The position numbers were made by a program, and so were the translations under genes. From Lachnospiraceae bacterium (GTDB lineage: Bacteria; Bacillota; Clostridia; Lachnospirales; Lachnospiraceae): DNA of 64,000 nt. Under the pieces are notes generated by a model, which was not told the DNA's origin, searched no databases, and saw only the letters and a program-made list of their open reading frames with translations. The stretch covers positions 62,001 to 126,000 of the forward strand of contig CABIXN010000005.1 in NCBI GenBank assembly GCA_902362715.1. Reading direction: 5' to 3'. Positions within the stretch are counted from its first letter, which is position 1. Every line of letters starts with the position of its first letter. Positions 1 to 7,966 of this stretch are shown here, one piece after another.

Positions 1-1112
1 ATAAACCCGGCAAGCACAGGAAGCATAAAGCCAAATGCAATATCACCAATTCCCTTTAAAGTCGCCGCCGCCGGAGTAATGGTACCGAAAGCCGCCCGGG
101 CTTCTTCTGTGAGAGAGTTAATATCCACATTTAATCCGTCAATTAAAAAGGCCAGTGCAATTAGTATTCCGCCCCCTACTACAAAAGGGAGCATGTGGGA
201 TACGCCGTTCATCAGATTCATATAAATCCTGTGTCCGGCTCCCTGGGATTTTTGAACCGTTTTTCCTGCTGAGGGATTTCCAGCCTGATACACGGGGGCA
301 TCACCGTTTATGGCCCGTTCAATCAGCCGGTCTGCCTTGCTGATACCGTCAGATACCTGGCATTCAATCAGTTTTTTCCCGTGAAACCGGTCCATTGGTA
401 CTTTGGCGTCTGCCGCCACAATGATACAATCTGCATCCTCAATCTCTTGATCCGTCAACACATTTTTGGCACCGCCGGATCCCCTGGTTTCAACCTTTAT
501 AAAACAGTTTTTGGCTTTTGCCGCCTTCTCTAGTCCTTCTGCCGCCATGTAAGTATGCGCAATTCCTGTAGGACAGGATGTTACTGCCAGAATCCTGCAT
601 ACAGCTCCGGTTTTAGTTTCAGTCTGAGCTGCAAGCTGATCATCCAGATCCGGTTTTTCATCATCCGCCGCATCAATGACCTGCAGAAATTCTTCTGTAG
701 TTTTTGCTTTTTTTAAATTAAGTATAAAATCTTCATCCATTAACAGCATAGATAATTTACTTAACACATCCAAATGTACGTTATCTTCTGTATCAGGCGC
801 AGCAATCAGGAAAATCAGATGTACAGGTTCGTTGTCGAGAGAATCAAAATCCACACCGTCTTTAATTACCATTGCCGCAAGACCCGGTTTTATAACTCCG
901 TCACACTTTCCGTGAGGAATAGCGATCCCTTCTCCGATTCCGGTGGTACTCTCCTCCTCCCTTAAATAAACCTGTTTCCGATAAGCTTCTTCATCCCGGA
1001 TTTTTCCACTTTTTGCCATCAGCTCAATCATCTGGTCTAGAGCTTCCTGCTTTGAAGCCGGCGCGCCATTAAGGGCAATACTTCTTTGATCCAGCAAATC
1101 TGTTATCCGCAT
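1..1112 (-). CDS. fruA: Fructose-specific PTS enzyme IIABC (3' part outside window)
   Basis: Permease that phosphorylates fructose to fructose-1-phosphate during uptake. The frame is open from the ATG at 1112 to the left edge, so the C-terminal part of the IIC channel is missing. Domain order is A-B-C. An EIIA domain has the phosphorylatable His in IAIPHGK near residue 67. An EIIB domain has the active Cys in VTSCPTGIAHTYMAAE near residue 180. The EIIC membrane domain starts near residue 280 (ISHMLPFVVGGG-like stretch). The start is preceded by a purine-rich site ending in GGGAG. It lies 21 bases downstream of fruK on the same strand, so the two form an operon and its substrate is well supported. 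Confidence 0.93.
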   Translation of the reverse strand, partial: MRITDLLDQRSIALNGAPASKQEALDQMIELMAKSGKIRDEEAYRKQVYLREEESTTGIGEGIAIPHGKCDGVIKPGLAAMVIKDGVDFDSLDNEPVHLIFLIAAPDTEDNVHLDVLSKLSMLLMDEDFILNLKKAKTTEEFLQVIDAADDEKPDLDDQLAAQTETKTGAVCRILAVTSCPTGIAHTYMAAEGLEKAAKAKNCFIKVETRGSGGAKNVLTDQEIEDADCIIVAADAKVPMDRFHGKKLIECQVSDGISKADRLIERAINGDAPVYQAGNPSAGKTVQKSQGAGHRIYMNLMNGVSHMLPFVVGGGILIALAFLIDGLNVDINSLTEEARAAFGTITPAAATLKGIGDIAFGFMLPVLAGF

Positions 1113-1133
1113 ACGCTTTCTCCCTTTCTATTC

Positions 1134-2054
1134 TCATTTCCAGGTGCTCACTTGTAAAGTTTCATATATTTTCTGTACTTCTGATTTTTTTGCCAGCAGC
1201 TCTGAAAATGCGCTGGCACTCCCGGCAGCCACTCCCATCTTAAAAGCATGGACATAATCTTTTTTCTCTTCCCATCCTGCAAGAAACCCTGCAACCATAG
1301 AATCACCGGCGCCAACAGCATTTACCAGTTTTCCTTTCGGTGCATCAAGGAAATACACTTCTTTTTCCTCTGTCAGCAGCACGGCTCCTTGACCCGCCAT
1401 AGAAACAAGTACATTTCCAGCTCCTAGCTCCTGCAGCTTTTCTGCATAGGGTATCACATCTTTTTTTTCATTTAACTCTGTCTGAAACAGTTCTCCCAAT
1501 TCATGATTATTGGGCTTTATTAAAAATGGATGATAGGAAAGTACATTTAAAAGCAGATCTTTCGTTGCATCAACAGCAAAACAAATCCCCTTTCCGGACA
1601 GCCGTTTCATAATCTCCTGATACATAGAATCCGGCATTCCCTCCGGAATACTGCCCGCCAGTACTAAAACATCATTTTCTTTCAGTTCCTCAAGCTTCTG
1701 TAAAAGCTGTTTTATTTCCTCCCGACTGATTTCAGGTCCTTTTCCATTGATTTCCGTTCCGTCAAAATCCTTCAATTTTACATTGATTCTGGAAAATCCA
1801 TGTTTCACCGAAATAAAATCACTGTCCACTCCCAGCTTTCGCACCCTTTTTTCAATCTCTTCCCCTGTAAATCCTGCCGTAAACCCCAAAGCCGAATTTT
1901 TAATGCCGAGATTTTTCAGAACGGTGGAAACATTAATCCCTTTCCCCCCTGGCAACATATTCTCTGAGGATGTACGATTGGTTTTCCCAATCTCAAAATC
2001 CTTCACCGACACAATGTAGTCCAGGGACGGATTAAAAGTAACTGTGTAAATCAC
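1134..2054 (-). CDS. fruK: 1-phosphofructokinase
   Basis: PfkB-family sugar kinase that converts fructose-1-phosphate to fructose-1,6-bisphosphate, the step after FruA. The 306-residue protein has the usual length. It begins with the family-typical TVTFNPSLDYIV. It has the N-terminal glycine motif PGGKGINVS and the C-terminal anion-hole/base motif NAVGAGDSMVAGF. The start is a GTG (2054) preceded by GGGAGGTG. The neighbouring fruA confirms fructose rather than tagatose-6-phosphate as substrate. A strong promoter with paired repeats lies upstream; no fruR regulator gene is seen in the window. Confidence 0.95.
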   Translation of the reverse strand: MIYTVTFNPSLDYIVSVKDFEIGKTNRTSSENMLPGGKGINVSTVLKNLGIKNSALGFTAGFTGEEIEKRVRKLGVDSDFISVKHGFSRINVKLKDFDGTEINGKGPEISREEIKQLLQKLEELKENDVLVLAGSIPEGMPDSMYQEIMKRLSGKGICFAVDATKDLLLNVLSYHPFLIKPNNHELGELFQTELNEKKDVIPYAEKLQELGAGNVLVSMAGQGAVLLTEEKEVYFLDAPKGKLVNAVGAGDSMVAGFLAGWEEKKDYVHAFKMGVAAGSASAFSELLAKKSEVQKIYETLQVSTWK

Positions 2055-2102
2055 CTGCCTGCACCTCCCGTATTGTTTTTGTATGCTTGTTTTTATAAGC
2101 TC

Positions 2103-2131
2103 ATTATATGTCCGTAATCGTTCATTTTCAA
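2103..2131 (-). promoter_or_regulatory. fruKA promoter
   Basis: On the minus strand a TTGAAA box (2126-2131) and a perfect TATAAT box (2103-2108) are separated by exactly 17 bases. They point at fruK, whose GTG is about 50 bases further on. The -35 box lies inside the promoter-proximal operator-like repeat. Confidence 0.85.
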
Positions 2132-2196
2132 TCGTATTAATTCACAATTTTCACATTGATTTATTGTATATTTTTCATAATCACTCATTTTCATTC
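2112..2196 (-). promoter_or_regulatory. Paired 22-bp direct repeats, putative FruR-type operators
   Basis: Two near-identical 22-bp sites occur on the minus strand at 2112-2133 and 2175-2196. They share TGAAAATGA and GATTA and match at about 18 of 22 positions. They are spaced 63 bp start to start, close to six helical turns. The proximal copy covers the -35 box and spacer of the fru promoter. This layout fits looping repression by a DeoR-type fructose regulator. The regulator identity is inferred. Confidence 0.6.
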
Positions 2197-2221
2197 AAAT
2201 TCATTCATTTTATAAGACAAA

Positions 2222-2266
2222 CAAAAAACAGTGGCCATCACATTACATGACGTCACTGTTTTTTGT
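2222..2266 (-). terminator. Terminator of the HPr-like gene
   Basis: Arms AAAAACAGTG and CACTGTTTTT pair around a short loop and are flanked by T-runs on both strands, so it can work in both directions. It follows the HPr-like stop codon at 2299 and separates it from the fru promoter. Confidence 0.8.
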
Positions 2267-2298
2267 CTCTACTCTTATTATTCACGTTTTTTTCTTTT

Positions 2299-2526
2299 TT
2301 ATGCTACAACATACTTCTGCAGAACGGACTCAAAGGTATGATTACTCCCACCATATTTGACCGTTACGATCTTAGCCAGACCAAGGCTTAATACTCCAAG
2401 GAATGATTTAGCATCGACAATTGCTCTTTCATAATGCATGTTAATGTCAAAATTACAATCGGATGCCGCCTTCACAAATTCCTGTACTTCATTAGTTGCA
2501 CATAATTTGATTTTCTTTTCATTCAT
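2299..2526 (-). CDS. HPr-like protein lacking the phosphorylatable histidine
   Basis: A 75-residue protein clearly related to the PTS phosphocarrier HPr. The central block DAKSFLGVLSLGL aligns with the regulatory Ser-46 region of HPr and keeps the serine (residue 41); the block FDINMHY matches the strand before it. The GIHARPA segment carrying His-15 is absent: the chain runs ATNEVQEFVKAAS, about four residues shorter than HPr there. It therefore should not relay phosphate to sugar permeases, but could still be a substrate of HPr kinase, like Bacillus Crh. It has its own site (GAAAGGATGA) and its own terminator, next to the fructose operon. The regulatory role is inference. Confidence 0.75.
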   Translation of the reverse strand: MNEKKIKLCATNEVQEFVKAASDCNFDINMHYERAIVDAKSFLGVLSLGLAKIVTVKYGGSNHTFESVLQKYVVA

Positions 2527-2817
2527 GATGATTCATCCTTTCTAATGAAAAACCCCAAGCATCTACGAATTTCGCTTTCCGTGTGATTATTACACGCCCG
2601 GAATTATTTGTCAAAAATAAAATCACCTGCTTTTTCATGCAAAAATAACTTGCAGTGATGGTAACTGCCCAGGTTTTTTTATATATAATACCCAATTTTT
2701 TGAGAAAATTTCACATTTTTTATACAATTCTTCCTTTTGCATTTTCTAAAGACAAGAATTTCTTAATAATTCTTGCGCAAAATACCAGTTTTTGTATATC
2801 TTATCCATATTTGCACA
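2527..2817. other. AT-rich intergenic spacer
   Basis: About 290 bases with no credible coding frame. It must hold the promoter of the HPr-like gene, but I could not pick a single convincing -35/-10 pair. No structured RNA motif was recognised. Confidence 0.5.
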
Positions 2818-2855
2818 TAAAAAAACAATAGAAGTGTACACAACTCCTATTGTTT
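2818..2855 (-). terminator. Terminator of the dnaJ-like operon
   Basis: On the minus strand the arms AACAATAG and CTATTGTT, with an inner AGT/ACT pairing, are followed by a run of seven T. It lies about 40 bases beyond the stop codon of the J-domain gene. Confidence 0.85.
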
Positions 2856-2891
2856 CCCCACGCTTTATGAAATCAATCTCATACCGCATAA

Positions 2892-3596
2892 CTAACACGG
2901 CCGAAAACAGCAGCCGCTAAACAGCATAGACATACAGCAAAATGTCATACATAAACCGGTAGCACTTGAAAAAGGCTTTTCATATGCCTGTCCCATATTC
3001 TGATACCAGGTTCCGCCAAACTCCAGATTCTGGAGAAACTGCCGGTACTCCATATTGCTTGGCTCCATTTCAACCGCTTTTCTGGCATGTTCCATGGCAA
3101 GTACGTTATTTCCGGCCCCCTGATTAGCTGCTGCAGAATAAAAATACCATTTTGCATTGCGCTCCCGGATATTGTTCAGTACATTTATGGCCTCTCTGTA
3201 ATATCCGTTGTTAATATAATTTGCCGCTGCTCTCATTTCTGCAGAATCAGAATCTGTCTGGCCGCCATACTGCCCTCTGTAAGAACCGTACCCCTGCTGT
3301 CCGTACGGCCCGCCCTGACGGTACTGGCCATATCCCTGCTGTTGATACGTTCCTCCATATCCCTGCTGCTGATAAGATCCGTTCTGGTATCCTCCACTGT
3401 ACCCCTGCTGCTTCTCGTGCATAATCTGATTATAGGCCTGCTGTACTTCTTTGAATTTTTCCTCAGCAGCCGATGCATTAGGACTGTTCACATTGGCATC
3501 CGGATGATACTGACGGCTCAGTCTTCTGTATGCCCTCTTTATTTCTTCATCGGTGGCTCCTGGTGAAACACCTAAAACCTCATAAGGATTTCTCAC
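2892..3596 (-). CDS. J-domain protein with Gln/Gly/Tyr-rich linker
   Basis: A 234-residue co-chaperone-like protein. The N-terminal J domain (about residues 3-60) carries the HPD tripeptide at 31-33 and the start [12 protein letters not shown], so it should stimulate an Hsp70. Residues about 63-115 are a low-complexity stretch of [10 protein letters not shown] repeats. Residues about 118-195 look like a TPR-type helical pair ([16 protein letters not shown], then [13 protein letters not shown]). A Cys-rich hydrophobic tail ([15 protein letters not shown]) ends the protein. There is no Zn-finger or substrate-binding domain of true DnaJ, so it is not the housekeeping DnaJ. It overlaps the upstream gene by four bases (ATGA). 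Confidence 0.8.
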   Translation of the reverse strand: MRNPYEVLGVSPGATDEEIKRAYRRLSRQYHPDANVNSPNASAAEEKFKEVQQAYNQIMHEKQQGYSGGYQNGSYQQQGYGGTYQQQGYGQYRQGGPYGQQGYGSYRGQYGGQTDSDSAEMRAAANYINNGYYREAINVLNNIRERNAKWYFYSAAANQGAGNNVLAMEHARKAVEMEPSNMEYRQFLQNLEFGGTWYQNMGQAYEKPFSSATGLCMTFCCMSMLFSGCCFRPC

Positions 3597-4438
3597 CGTG
3601 ACTTCCTCCTCTTTTTCTTCTTAAGCTGTATATATTCATATTTTGACCAGACTCCGGAATACAGAATATTGCGCAGAATATCCGCATACAGCAATATAGG
3701 CATCCGTTCAAATGATTTTGAGCATTCAGACATCATAGATGTAAGAATCAGCTTACTCAGCGTTTCAAAATCTTTCTGATTTTCTTTTTTCAAATCTGAA
3801 AACAAATTATATGTCTTATTTTTTTCATCTTTATCCAGGTCCTCATATGCATCCATCAGATAGATAAATTTTCCCATATAAAAACCAAGACATTTAAGCT
3901 CCTCCGCCCAGACGTCTTCCTTCCATGCGAAAATCTCCCCCAGCATTTCACCGGTAAGTCCCGCAATCAGATCAATGTTGTGTTCCTCAGACCGTTCGTA
4001 AGCGGTCAGACGCTTCATATAGGTTTCAAGAGCCTCCGCCTGACGTGGGTACTCTCCGGCAATCTTTTGATAATCCTTTTTAATCATCTGAAAAATTGCC
4101 CGTTTTGCATACGCTCTTTCATCCCGCCAGTCATCTTCCAGATTATGATATGCCAGCATAACATTCATAGCCGCTGCATACTGGGTAGCCTCATTCATAC
4201 GTGCCAGCTTCTTTTTGCCGGGATGTATTGCACAGATAAATTCTTTTTCTTCATCTTCCAGCTCATACAGCCCTGTCAGCAGCACAATCAGAAATGTCAT
4301 ATCATAATTAAGAAGCATCTGCCCTTTAATTCCCGTGTTTTTTTTCAGGCTCTGGCAAAGTCCACAATAATAGGATTGATATATCTTTAAATTTTCTTCC
4401 GTTAATTCTTTTCGGTTTACATTAATATATCCAAACAT
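3593..4438 (-). CDS. DUF5685 family protein
   Basis: A 281-residue helical protein of unknown function. I recognise it as DUF5685 from the N-terminal [11 protein letters not shown], the His/Asp patch ([15 protein letters not shown]) and the acidic [19 protein letters not shown] near residue 195. The paired acidic motifs recall the metal-binding faces of all-helical isoprenoid-synthase-like folds, but that resemblance is speculative. It has no signal peptide, so it is probably cytoplasmic. It lies in the same operon as the J-domain gene (4-base overlap) and the zinc-ribbon membrane gene (18-base gap), suggesting a shared role. Confidence 0.65.
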   Translation of the reverse strand: MFGYINVNRKELTEENLKIYQSYYCGLCQSLKKNTGIKGQMLLNYDMTFLIVLLTGLYELEDEEKEFICAIHPGKKKLARMNEATQYAAAMNVMLAYHNLEDDWRDERAYAKRAIFQMIKKDYQKIAGEYPRQAEALETYMKRLTAYERSEEHNIDLIAGLTGEMLGEIFAWKEDVWAEELKCLGFYMGKFIYLMDAYEDLDKDEKNKTYNLFSDLKKENQKDFETLSKLILTSMMSECSKSFERMPILLYADILRNILYSGVWSKYEYIQLKKKKRRKSR

Positions 4439-4456
4439 ATCAGTACCCCACTTTGC

Positions 4457-4852
4457 TTAACTTCTCCGCACAAACTCCATATGGCATTTGGGACAGGTAA
4501 TACAAACCTTTCCTTTTCCTTTGGGAATGCGCACCTTCTGGCGGCATTTCGGGCAGGCATAGTAACGATAAATTTTCTTCTGTTCCTGATAATATCTCCG
4601 GTTTCGAAAACGAGAAAAAATTCTGCCCGTAAATGACAGAAAACGTTCATTTTCCATATAGCGTCTTTCTGTATTCCTGGAAAAAATCCTGAAATAGGAC
4701 CATACAATCAAAATTACTGCCAGATAAAAAATAAGCGGAAACCGAACGAACATAGATACAATTAAAAGAATTAACGCTGCGATATCCAGAAATCTGGACA
4801 ACTGATCCATTCCGTATCTTCCTGCCATAAACCGTTCAAATCTTTCTCTCAC
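4457..4852 (-). CDS. Membrane protein with C-terminal zinc ribbon
   Basis: A 131-residue protein, first gene of the J-domain operon. Two hydrophobic segments (about residues 22-38 and 42-58) form a hairpin in the membrane. A basic stretch follows, then a four-Cys ribbon at the C-terminus (CPKCRQKV then CITCPKCHMEF), likely binding one zinc ion on the cytoplasmic side. The start is GTG at 4852, preceded by GAGGTG. Function unknown; the operon with a co-chaperone hints at membrane-associated protein handling. Confidence 0.65.
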   Translation of the reverse strand: MRERFERFMAGRYGMDQLSRFLDIAALILLIVSMFVRFPLIFYLAVILIVWSYFRIFSRNTERRYMENERFLSFTGRIFSRFRNRRYYQEQKKIYRYYACPKCRQKVRIPKGKGKVCITCPKCHMEFVRRS

Positions 4853-4889
4853 GACAACACCTCAAAAACCTTCTTCTGCAATTTAACAA

Positions 4890-4935
4890 ATAACACATAT
4901 ATCAATGTTATACGGCTCGTCAAATACTGTCAACA
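4890..4935 (-). promoter_or_regulatory. Promoter region of the zinc-ribbon/DUF5685/J-domain operon
   Basis: The minus strand contains a perfect TTGACA near 4929-4934 and a second TTGACG 11 bases on. They are followed by TATAAC, TAACAT and TATATG at 15-17 base distances, so at least one good sigma-A promoter is present. Which pair is used cannot be decided by eye. Confidence 0.5.
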
Positions 4936-4997
4936 TTCCTATAATCTTTTAAGAAACATTTTATAAAAAGATTAGGAACCATCTCCTCTTTATGTTA

Positions 4998-5020
4998 TTA
5001 AAAAAGGTCGCTTTTGCGAC
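4998..5020 (-). terminator. Small hairpin terminator beyond repeat copy 1
   Basis: On the minus strand GTCGC-AAAA-GCGAC is followed directly by CTTTTTT. It is the second terminator downstream of rnpB, after the repeat element, and would stop read-through into the operon promoter region. Confidence 0.7.
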
Positions 5021-5031
5021 ATGACTCCTCT

Positions 5032-5129
5032 CCGCCGCAGTGCGATCATCAGCGGAGCGTTTTTTTTGCTCTATAGGAATCGGTACTTTTCAGCTTTATC
5101 ACAACACGGTATTTCCTATAGAGAAAAAA
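5032..5129 (+). repeat. Intergenic repeat element, copy 1
   Basis: One of three copies (others at 14340 and 18397) of a ~98-bp element, all in the same orientation. The left part is a CCGC/GCGG hairpin ending in AGCG and a T-run. The right part is an inverted repeat GCTCTATAGGAA / TTCCTATAGAG around a conserved centre with TTTCAGCTTTATCACAACAC, bordered by T- and A-runs. This copy lacks the final C of the right arm. It sits between the rnpB terminator and a second small terminator. No coding frame is present. It resembles a miniature mobile or dispersed repeat; no transposase gene is seen nearby. Confidence 0.85.
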
Positions 5130-5166
5130 GAGGACGGTTCCAGGCGCCAGGCACCGGCCGTCCAAT
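5130..5166 (-). terminator. rnpB terminator
   Basis: On the minus strand GGACGG and CCGTCC pair around a GC-rich loop and are followed by TCTTTTTTCTC. The U-tract is formed by the right end of repeat copy 1. Confidence 0.85.
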
Positions 5167-5167
5167 A

Positions 5168-5516
5168 AGTTCATAAGCAAAACGATAAGCCGGGTTATGT
5201 CGTGGGTGATCATCTATCTAAAACAGCTGTTGCCAGCTGCTTTCAGCAACCTACCTAAAGCTGGCGGGCCACGTCAGCGCTTTGTTTCGGTCTTGCTTCG
5301 GATGGGGTTTACATATGCCCCGGCTGTTACCGGCCGGGCGGTAGTCTCTTACACTTACCCTTCCAACCTTACCGTCTCAAAGACGGCGGTATATTTCTGT
5401 TGCACTATCCTTGGAGTCGCCTCCACCGGACGTTATCCGGCATCCTGCCCTGTGAAGCCCGGACTTTCCTCACCTGCAGTCTTTCGATTTCTGCAGCCGC
5501 GATCACCTGTCTTACT
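5168..5516 (-). ncRNA. rnpB: RNase P RNA (bacterial)
   Basis: Catalytic RNA that removes 5' leaders from tRNA precursors. On the minus strand the conserved P4 5' element GAGGAAAGTCCGGGCT is followed by the CRI region with GGATAGTGCAACAG and AGGGTAAGTG. The complementary 3' element CGACATAACCCGGCTTAT is near the end. Helix P3-like pairing CTGCAGAAAT...CTGCAG lies just before P4. The length of about 350 nt is normal. Exact ends are estimated from the start of base pairing and from the terminator. Open frames drawn across this region on the plus strand are not genes. Confidence 0.95.
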
Positions 5517-5539
5517 TATGATACTTATTTTTCCCTGCC

Positions 5540-7216
5540 TTATACATTAAAGCAGCTTCCTCCGATAAATTCTCTGAGGATTGAATTATGATGCACCGCT
5601 TCTCCCGGAACCGGCAGCACATAATCCAAAAGTTTTAAAAGCCGCTTTGCCTCAAGATATTCCGGACAGTCTGAACTGATATTAAACAGCAGCGGCTCTG
5701 CATATAATTTTAACACAGATAACTCATAAATCAATGCCGAATTAAACATCACATCCGCTTCTTCCTGAAACGGGAAAATATTCTTCTCTTCGCCCCGTCT
5801 CACCGAATCCCATCTGGCAAGGGTTTCCCTGGCAGTTGTATTTCTTGTTCTGGCATCCCGAACCATCCTTCTTAAAAGCCTGCCGTCTGTGGTGGGAAGA
5901 TTATTATGTTCATCAATATTTAACTGCGTCAGCGCACTGATATAAATTTTGTATTTGCTGGAATCCGGCAGAAGATAAGACAATTTTTCATTCAGCCCAT
6001 GAATCCCCTCAATAACAAGAATATCTTCCGGTCCAAGCTTCAGCTGGCGTCCCCGGTATTCCCGATGCCCTGATTTAAAATTAAATACCGGCATATCGCG
6101 GACCTCTCCCTTTAACAGTCCGTTCATTACATCATTAAATAATTCTACATCAATGGCCTCTAAGCACTCAAAATCATATTCTCCATTTTCATCTTTAGGG
6201 GTATCCTCCCGGTTGATATAAAAATCATCCAAAGATATGGTGTGAGGCCGCATTCCATGAGCAGTCAGCTGAATTGCCAGCCGATGGGAAAAGGTTGTCT
6301 TTCCAGAAGAAGACGGGCCTGCAATCATAACAAATTTTCTGTCTCTGGCGGAAACAATCTGTTCTGCGATTTTTCCGATATTCTGCTCCATAGCTGCTTC
6401 CTGAATCAAAATCAGTTCCTGAACTTTTCCTTCTGCAATGGTATCATTAAGCGCCCCTACTGTATCCACACCCATGGTGCTTCCCCAGTCAGAAGAGGAC
6501 TTTAATGCAGCAAACAGCTTATCCGACTTCTTAAACTCAGCAACCCTTTTAATATCCATATTGGGAAACATCAGCATAAATCCATCCTGATAACACTCCA
6601 GGGAAAAATATTTCAGATATTCGGTGGAATGTACCATGGCCCCGTAAAAATAGTCCTTATAGCCGTTCAGCTCATAAATATTAATCCAGGAACTTCTGCG
6701 GTAACGCAAAAGCCGCTCCTTGTCATGCATTCCCAGATCTCCAAAAAGCTTTACCGCATCTCTTGTATGGATACTTCTTTTGTTAATGGGAAGTTTCATT
6801 TCCTGCATACTGCGCATCTTTGCTTCCAGCTTTTCTATAAAGGCCTGATCCGGAATATATTCTCTGCCATCCTTTGTATGCAATTCACAGTAATACCCCT
6901 GACTGATGGAATGCTGGACAATCACCGAAAGTTTTGGAAAAACAGACGCCATTGCAGCCTCCATCAAAAAGGTCATACTCCGCCGGTATGTTTTTCTTCC
7001 TGCTTTATCTGCCGCAGTCAGAAAGCTGACCACGCCGTCCCCCTCAATGGTCTTATTCAATTCCCGTATTGTATTTTCAAATACTGCCAGCAGAATATCT
7101 CCCTGATATAAATGCTGTACCTTCCCGGCAATTATTTCATATGTAGTTCCTGCCGGATAATCCCTGCTCTCTCCAAGTACTGTTATTTTAAAAGTCTGTT
7201 CAGACACGTTCACCAC
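5540..7216 (-). CDS. TGS-domain nucleoside (uridine-type) kinase
   Basis: A 558-residue protein of the Firmicutes family that joins an N-terminal TGS domain (YPAGTTYEIIAG near residue 21) and a threonyl-tRNA-synthetase-like second domain to a C-terminal uridine-kinase/phosphoribulokinase-like P-loop domain. The P-loop GPSSSGKTTF is near residue 302, followed by SLDDFY and VIEGIHGLN. It most likely phosphorylates a nucleoside with NTP; the exact substrate is not shown. The start is GTG at 7216 with a weak site. It is the last gene of the dnaG-rpoD-trmK operon, 21 bases after trmK, and its stop lies just upstream of rnpB. Confidence 0.8.
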   Translation of the reverse strand: MVNVSEQTFKITVLGESRDYPAGTTYEIIAGKVQHLYQGDILLAVFENTIRELNKTIEGDGVVSFLTAADKAGRKTYRRSMTFLMEAAMASVFPKLSVIVQHSISQGYYCELHTKDGREYIPDQAFIEKLEAKMRSMQEMKLPINKRSIHTRDAVKLFGDLGMHDKERLLRYRRSSWINIYELNGYKDYFYGAMVHSTEYLKYFSLECYQDGFMLMFPNMDIKRVAEFKKSDKLFAALKSSSDWGSTMGVDTVGALNDTIAEGKVQELILIQEAAMEQNIGKIAEQIVSARDRKFVMIAGPSSSGKTTFSHRLAIQLTAHGMRPHTISLDDFYINREDTPKDENGEYDFECLEAIDVELFNDVMNGLLKGEVRDMPVFNFKSGHREYRGRQLKLGPEDILVIEGIHGLNEKLSYLLPDSSKYKIYISALTQLNIDEHNNLPTTDGRLLRRMVRDARTRNTTARETLARWDSVRRGEEKNIFPFQEEADVMFNSALIYELSVLKLYAEPLLFNISSDCPEYLEAKRLLKLLDYVLPVPGEAVHHNSILREFIGGSCFNV

Positions 7217-7237
7217 TGCTTTCTATGCTCGTATATT

Positions 7238-7963
7238 TTAAAGTTTCGGGCTGATCTCCATAAGAACCTGACTGATTTCTTCCATTTTCTGCAAAAGTTC
7301 CTGCCTGCGGGCTTCCGTATGAGACTGACGGGGCAGGTTCTCTAAAATTTCAGTGACTATCTGCTTCTCCCTTTTCAGCCATTGAATCAATACCGGATGA
7401 GAATTTTTCATCAGCTCCGGTCCAAAAGCATCTTCTAACATCCTATGTTTTTCTTCCGGTTCTGATACCGCAGATCTTTCCTCAGAGCAGATCTTTACCT
7501 GCATCATAGGATAATATTTTCCGTCTTCTTCTACCATATCCTCCTGAGAGATATACATTCCATGCGTTCTTATATACTTTCTAACTCCGGCGGTCTCAGA
7601 CTGGGGCTGTAAAATTAGTTCCTTAAGTCCCCGGACCTTTGTCTCACCTTCTGAGAGGATTTTTATCATGAGGGCTCCGCCCATACCTGCAATCACCCCG
7701 GTATCTGCTTCCCCGGGCAGCAAAGATGCAAAACCGTCGGACAGCTTTGTTCTAATACAGTCCTCTAGATGCTCTGAAGCTATGTGGCTTCGGGCACGAA
7801 GAAGCGGACCTTCGTTCACATCCATTGCCACCGCACCGGGAATCCGCCCTTCTTTCACCAGGTAAATAGGAATATATGCATGATCGGTCCCGATATCCGC
7901 CACGCGGTTTCCTTTTGTCACAAGATCCGCAATTGCCTGCAGTCGTTTCGATAACTTAACCAT
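7238..7963 (-). CDS. trmK: tRNA (adenine-22-N1)-methyltransferase
   Basis: SAM-dependent methyltransferase for A22 of tRNA. The 241-residue protein begins KLSKRLQAIADLVTKGNRVADIGTDHAYIPIYL in family fashion, with the SAM site VADIGTDHAY and the catalytic-loop motif IAGMGGALM. The C-terminal third is helical and charged, as in YqfN/TrmK. The position right after rpoD (3-base gap) is conserved in Firmicutes and supports the call. Confidence 0.9.
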   Translation of the reverse strand: MVKLSKRLQAIADLVTKGNRVADIGTDHAYIPIYLVKEGRIPGAVAMDVNEGPLLRARSHIASEHLEDCIRTKLSDGFASLLPGEADTGVIAGMGGALMIKILSEGETKVRGLKELILQPQSETAGVRKYIRTHGMYISQEDMVEEDGKYYPMMQVKICSEERSAVSEPEEKHRMLEDAFGPELMKNSHPVLIQWLKREKQIVTEILENLPRQSHTEARRQELLQKMEEISQVLMEISPKL

Positions 7964-7966
7964 AGC

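Noticed and set aside
3087..3566. Plus-strand frame of 159 codons opposite the J-domain gene
   Set aside because: It is the antisense of the low-complexity QGYGG repeats, which lack stops in that frame by composition.
5197..5550. Plus-strand open frame of 117 codons
   Set aside because: It lies on the antisense strand of rnpB, whose conserved elements are clear. It has no ribosome binding site.
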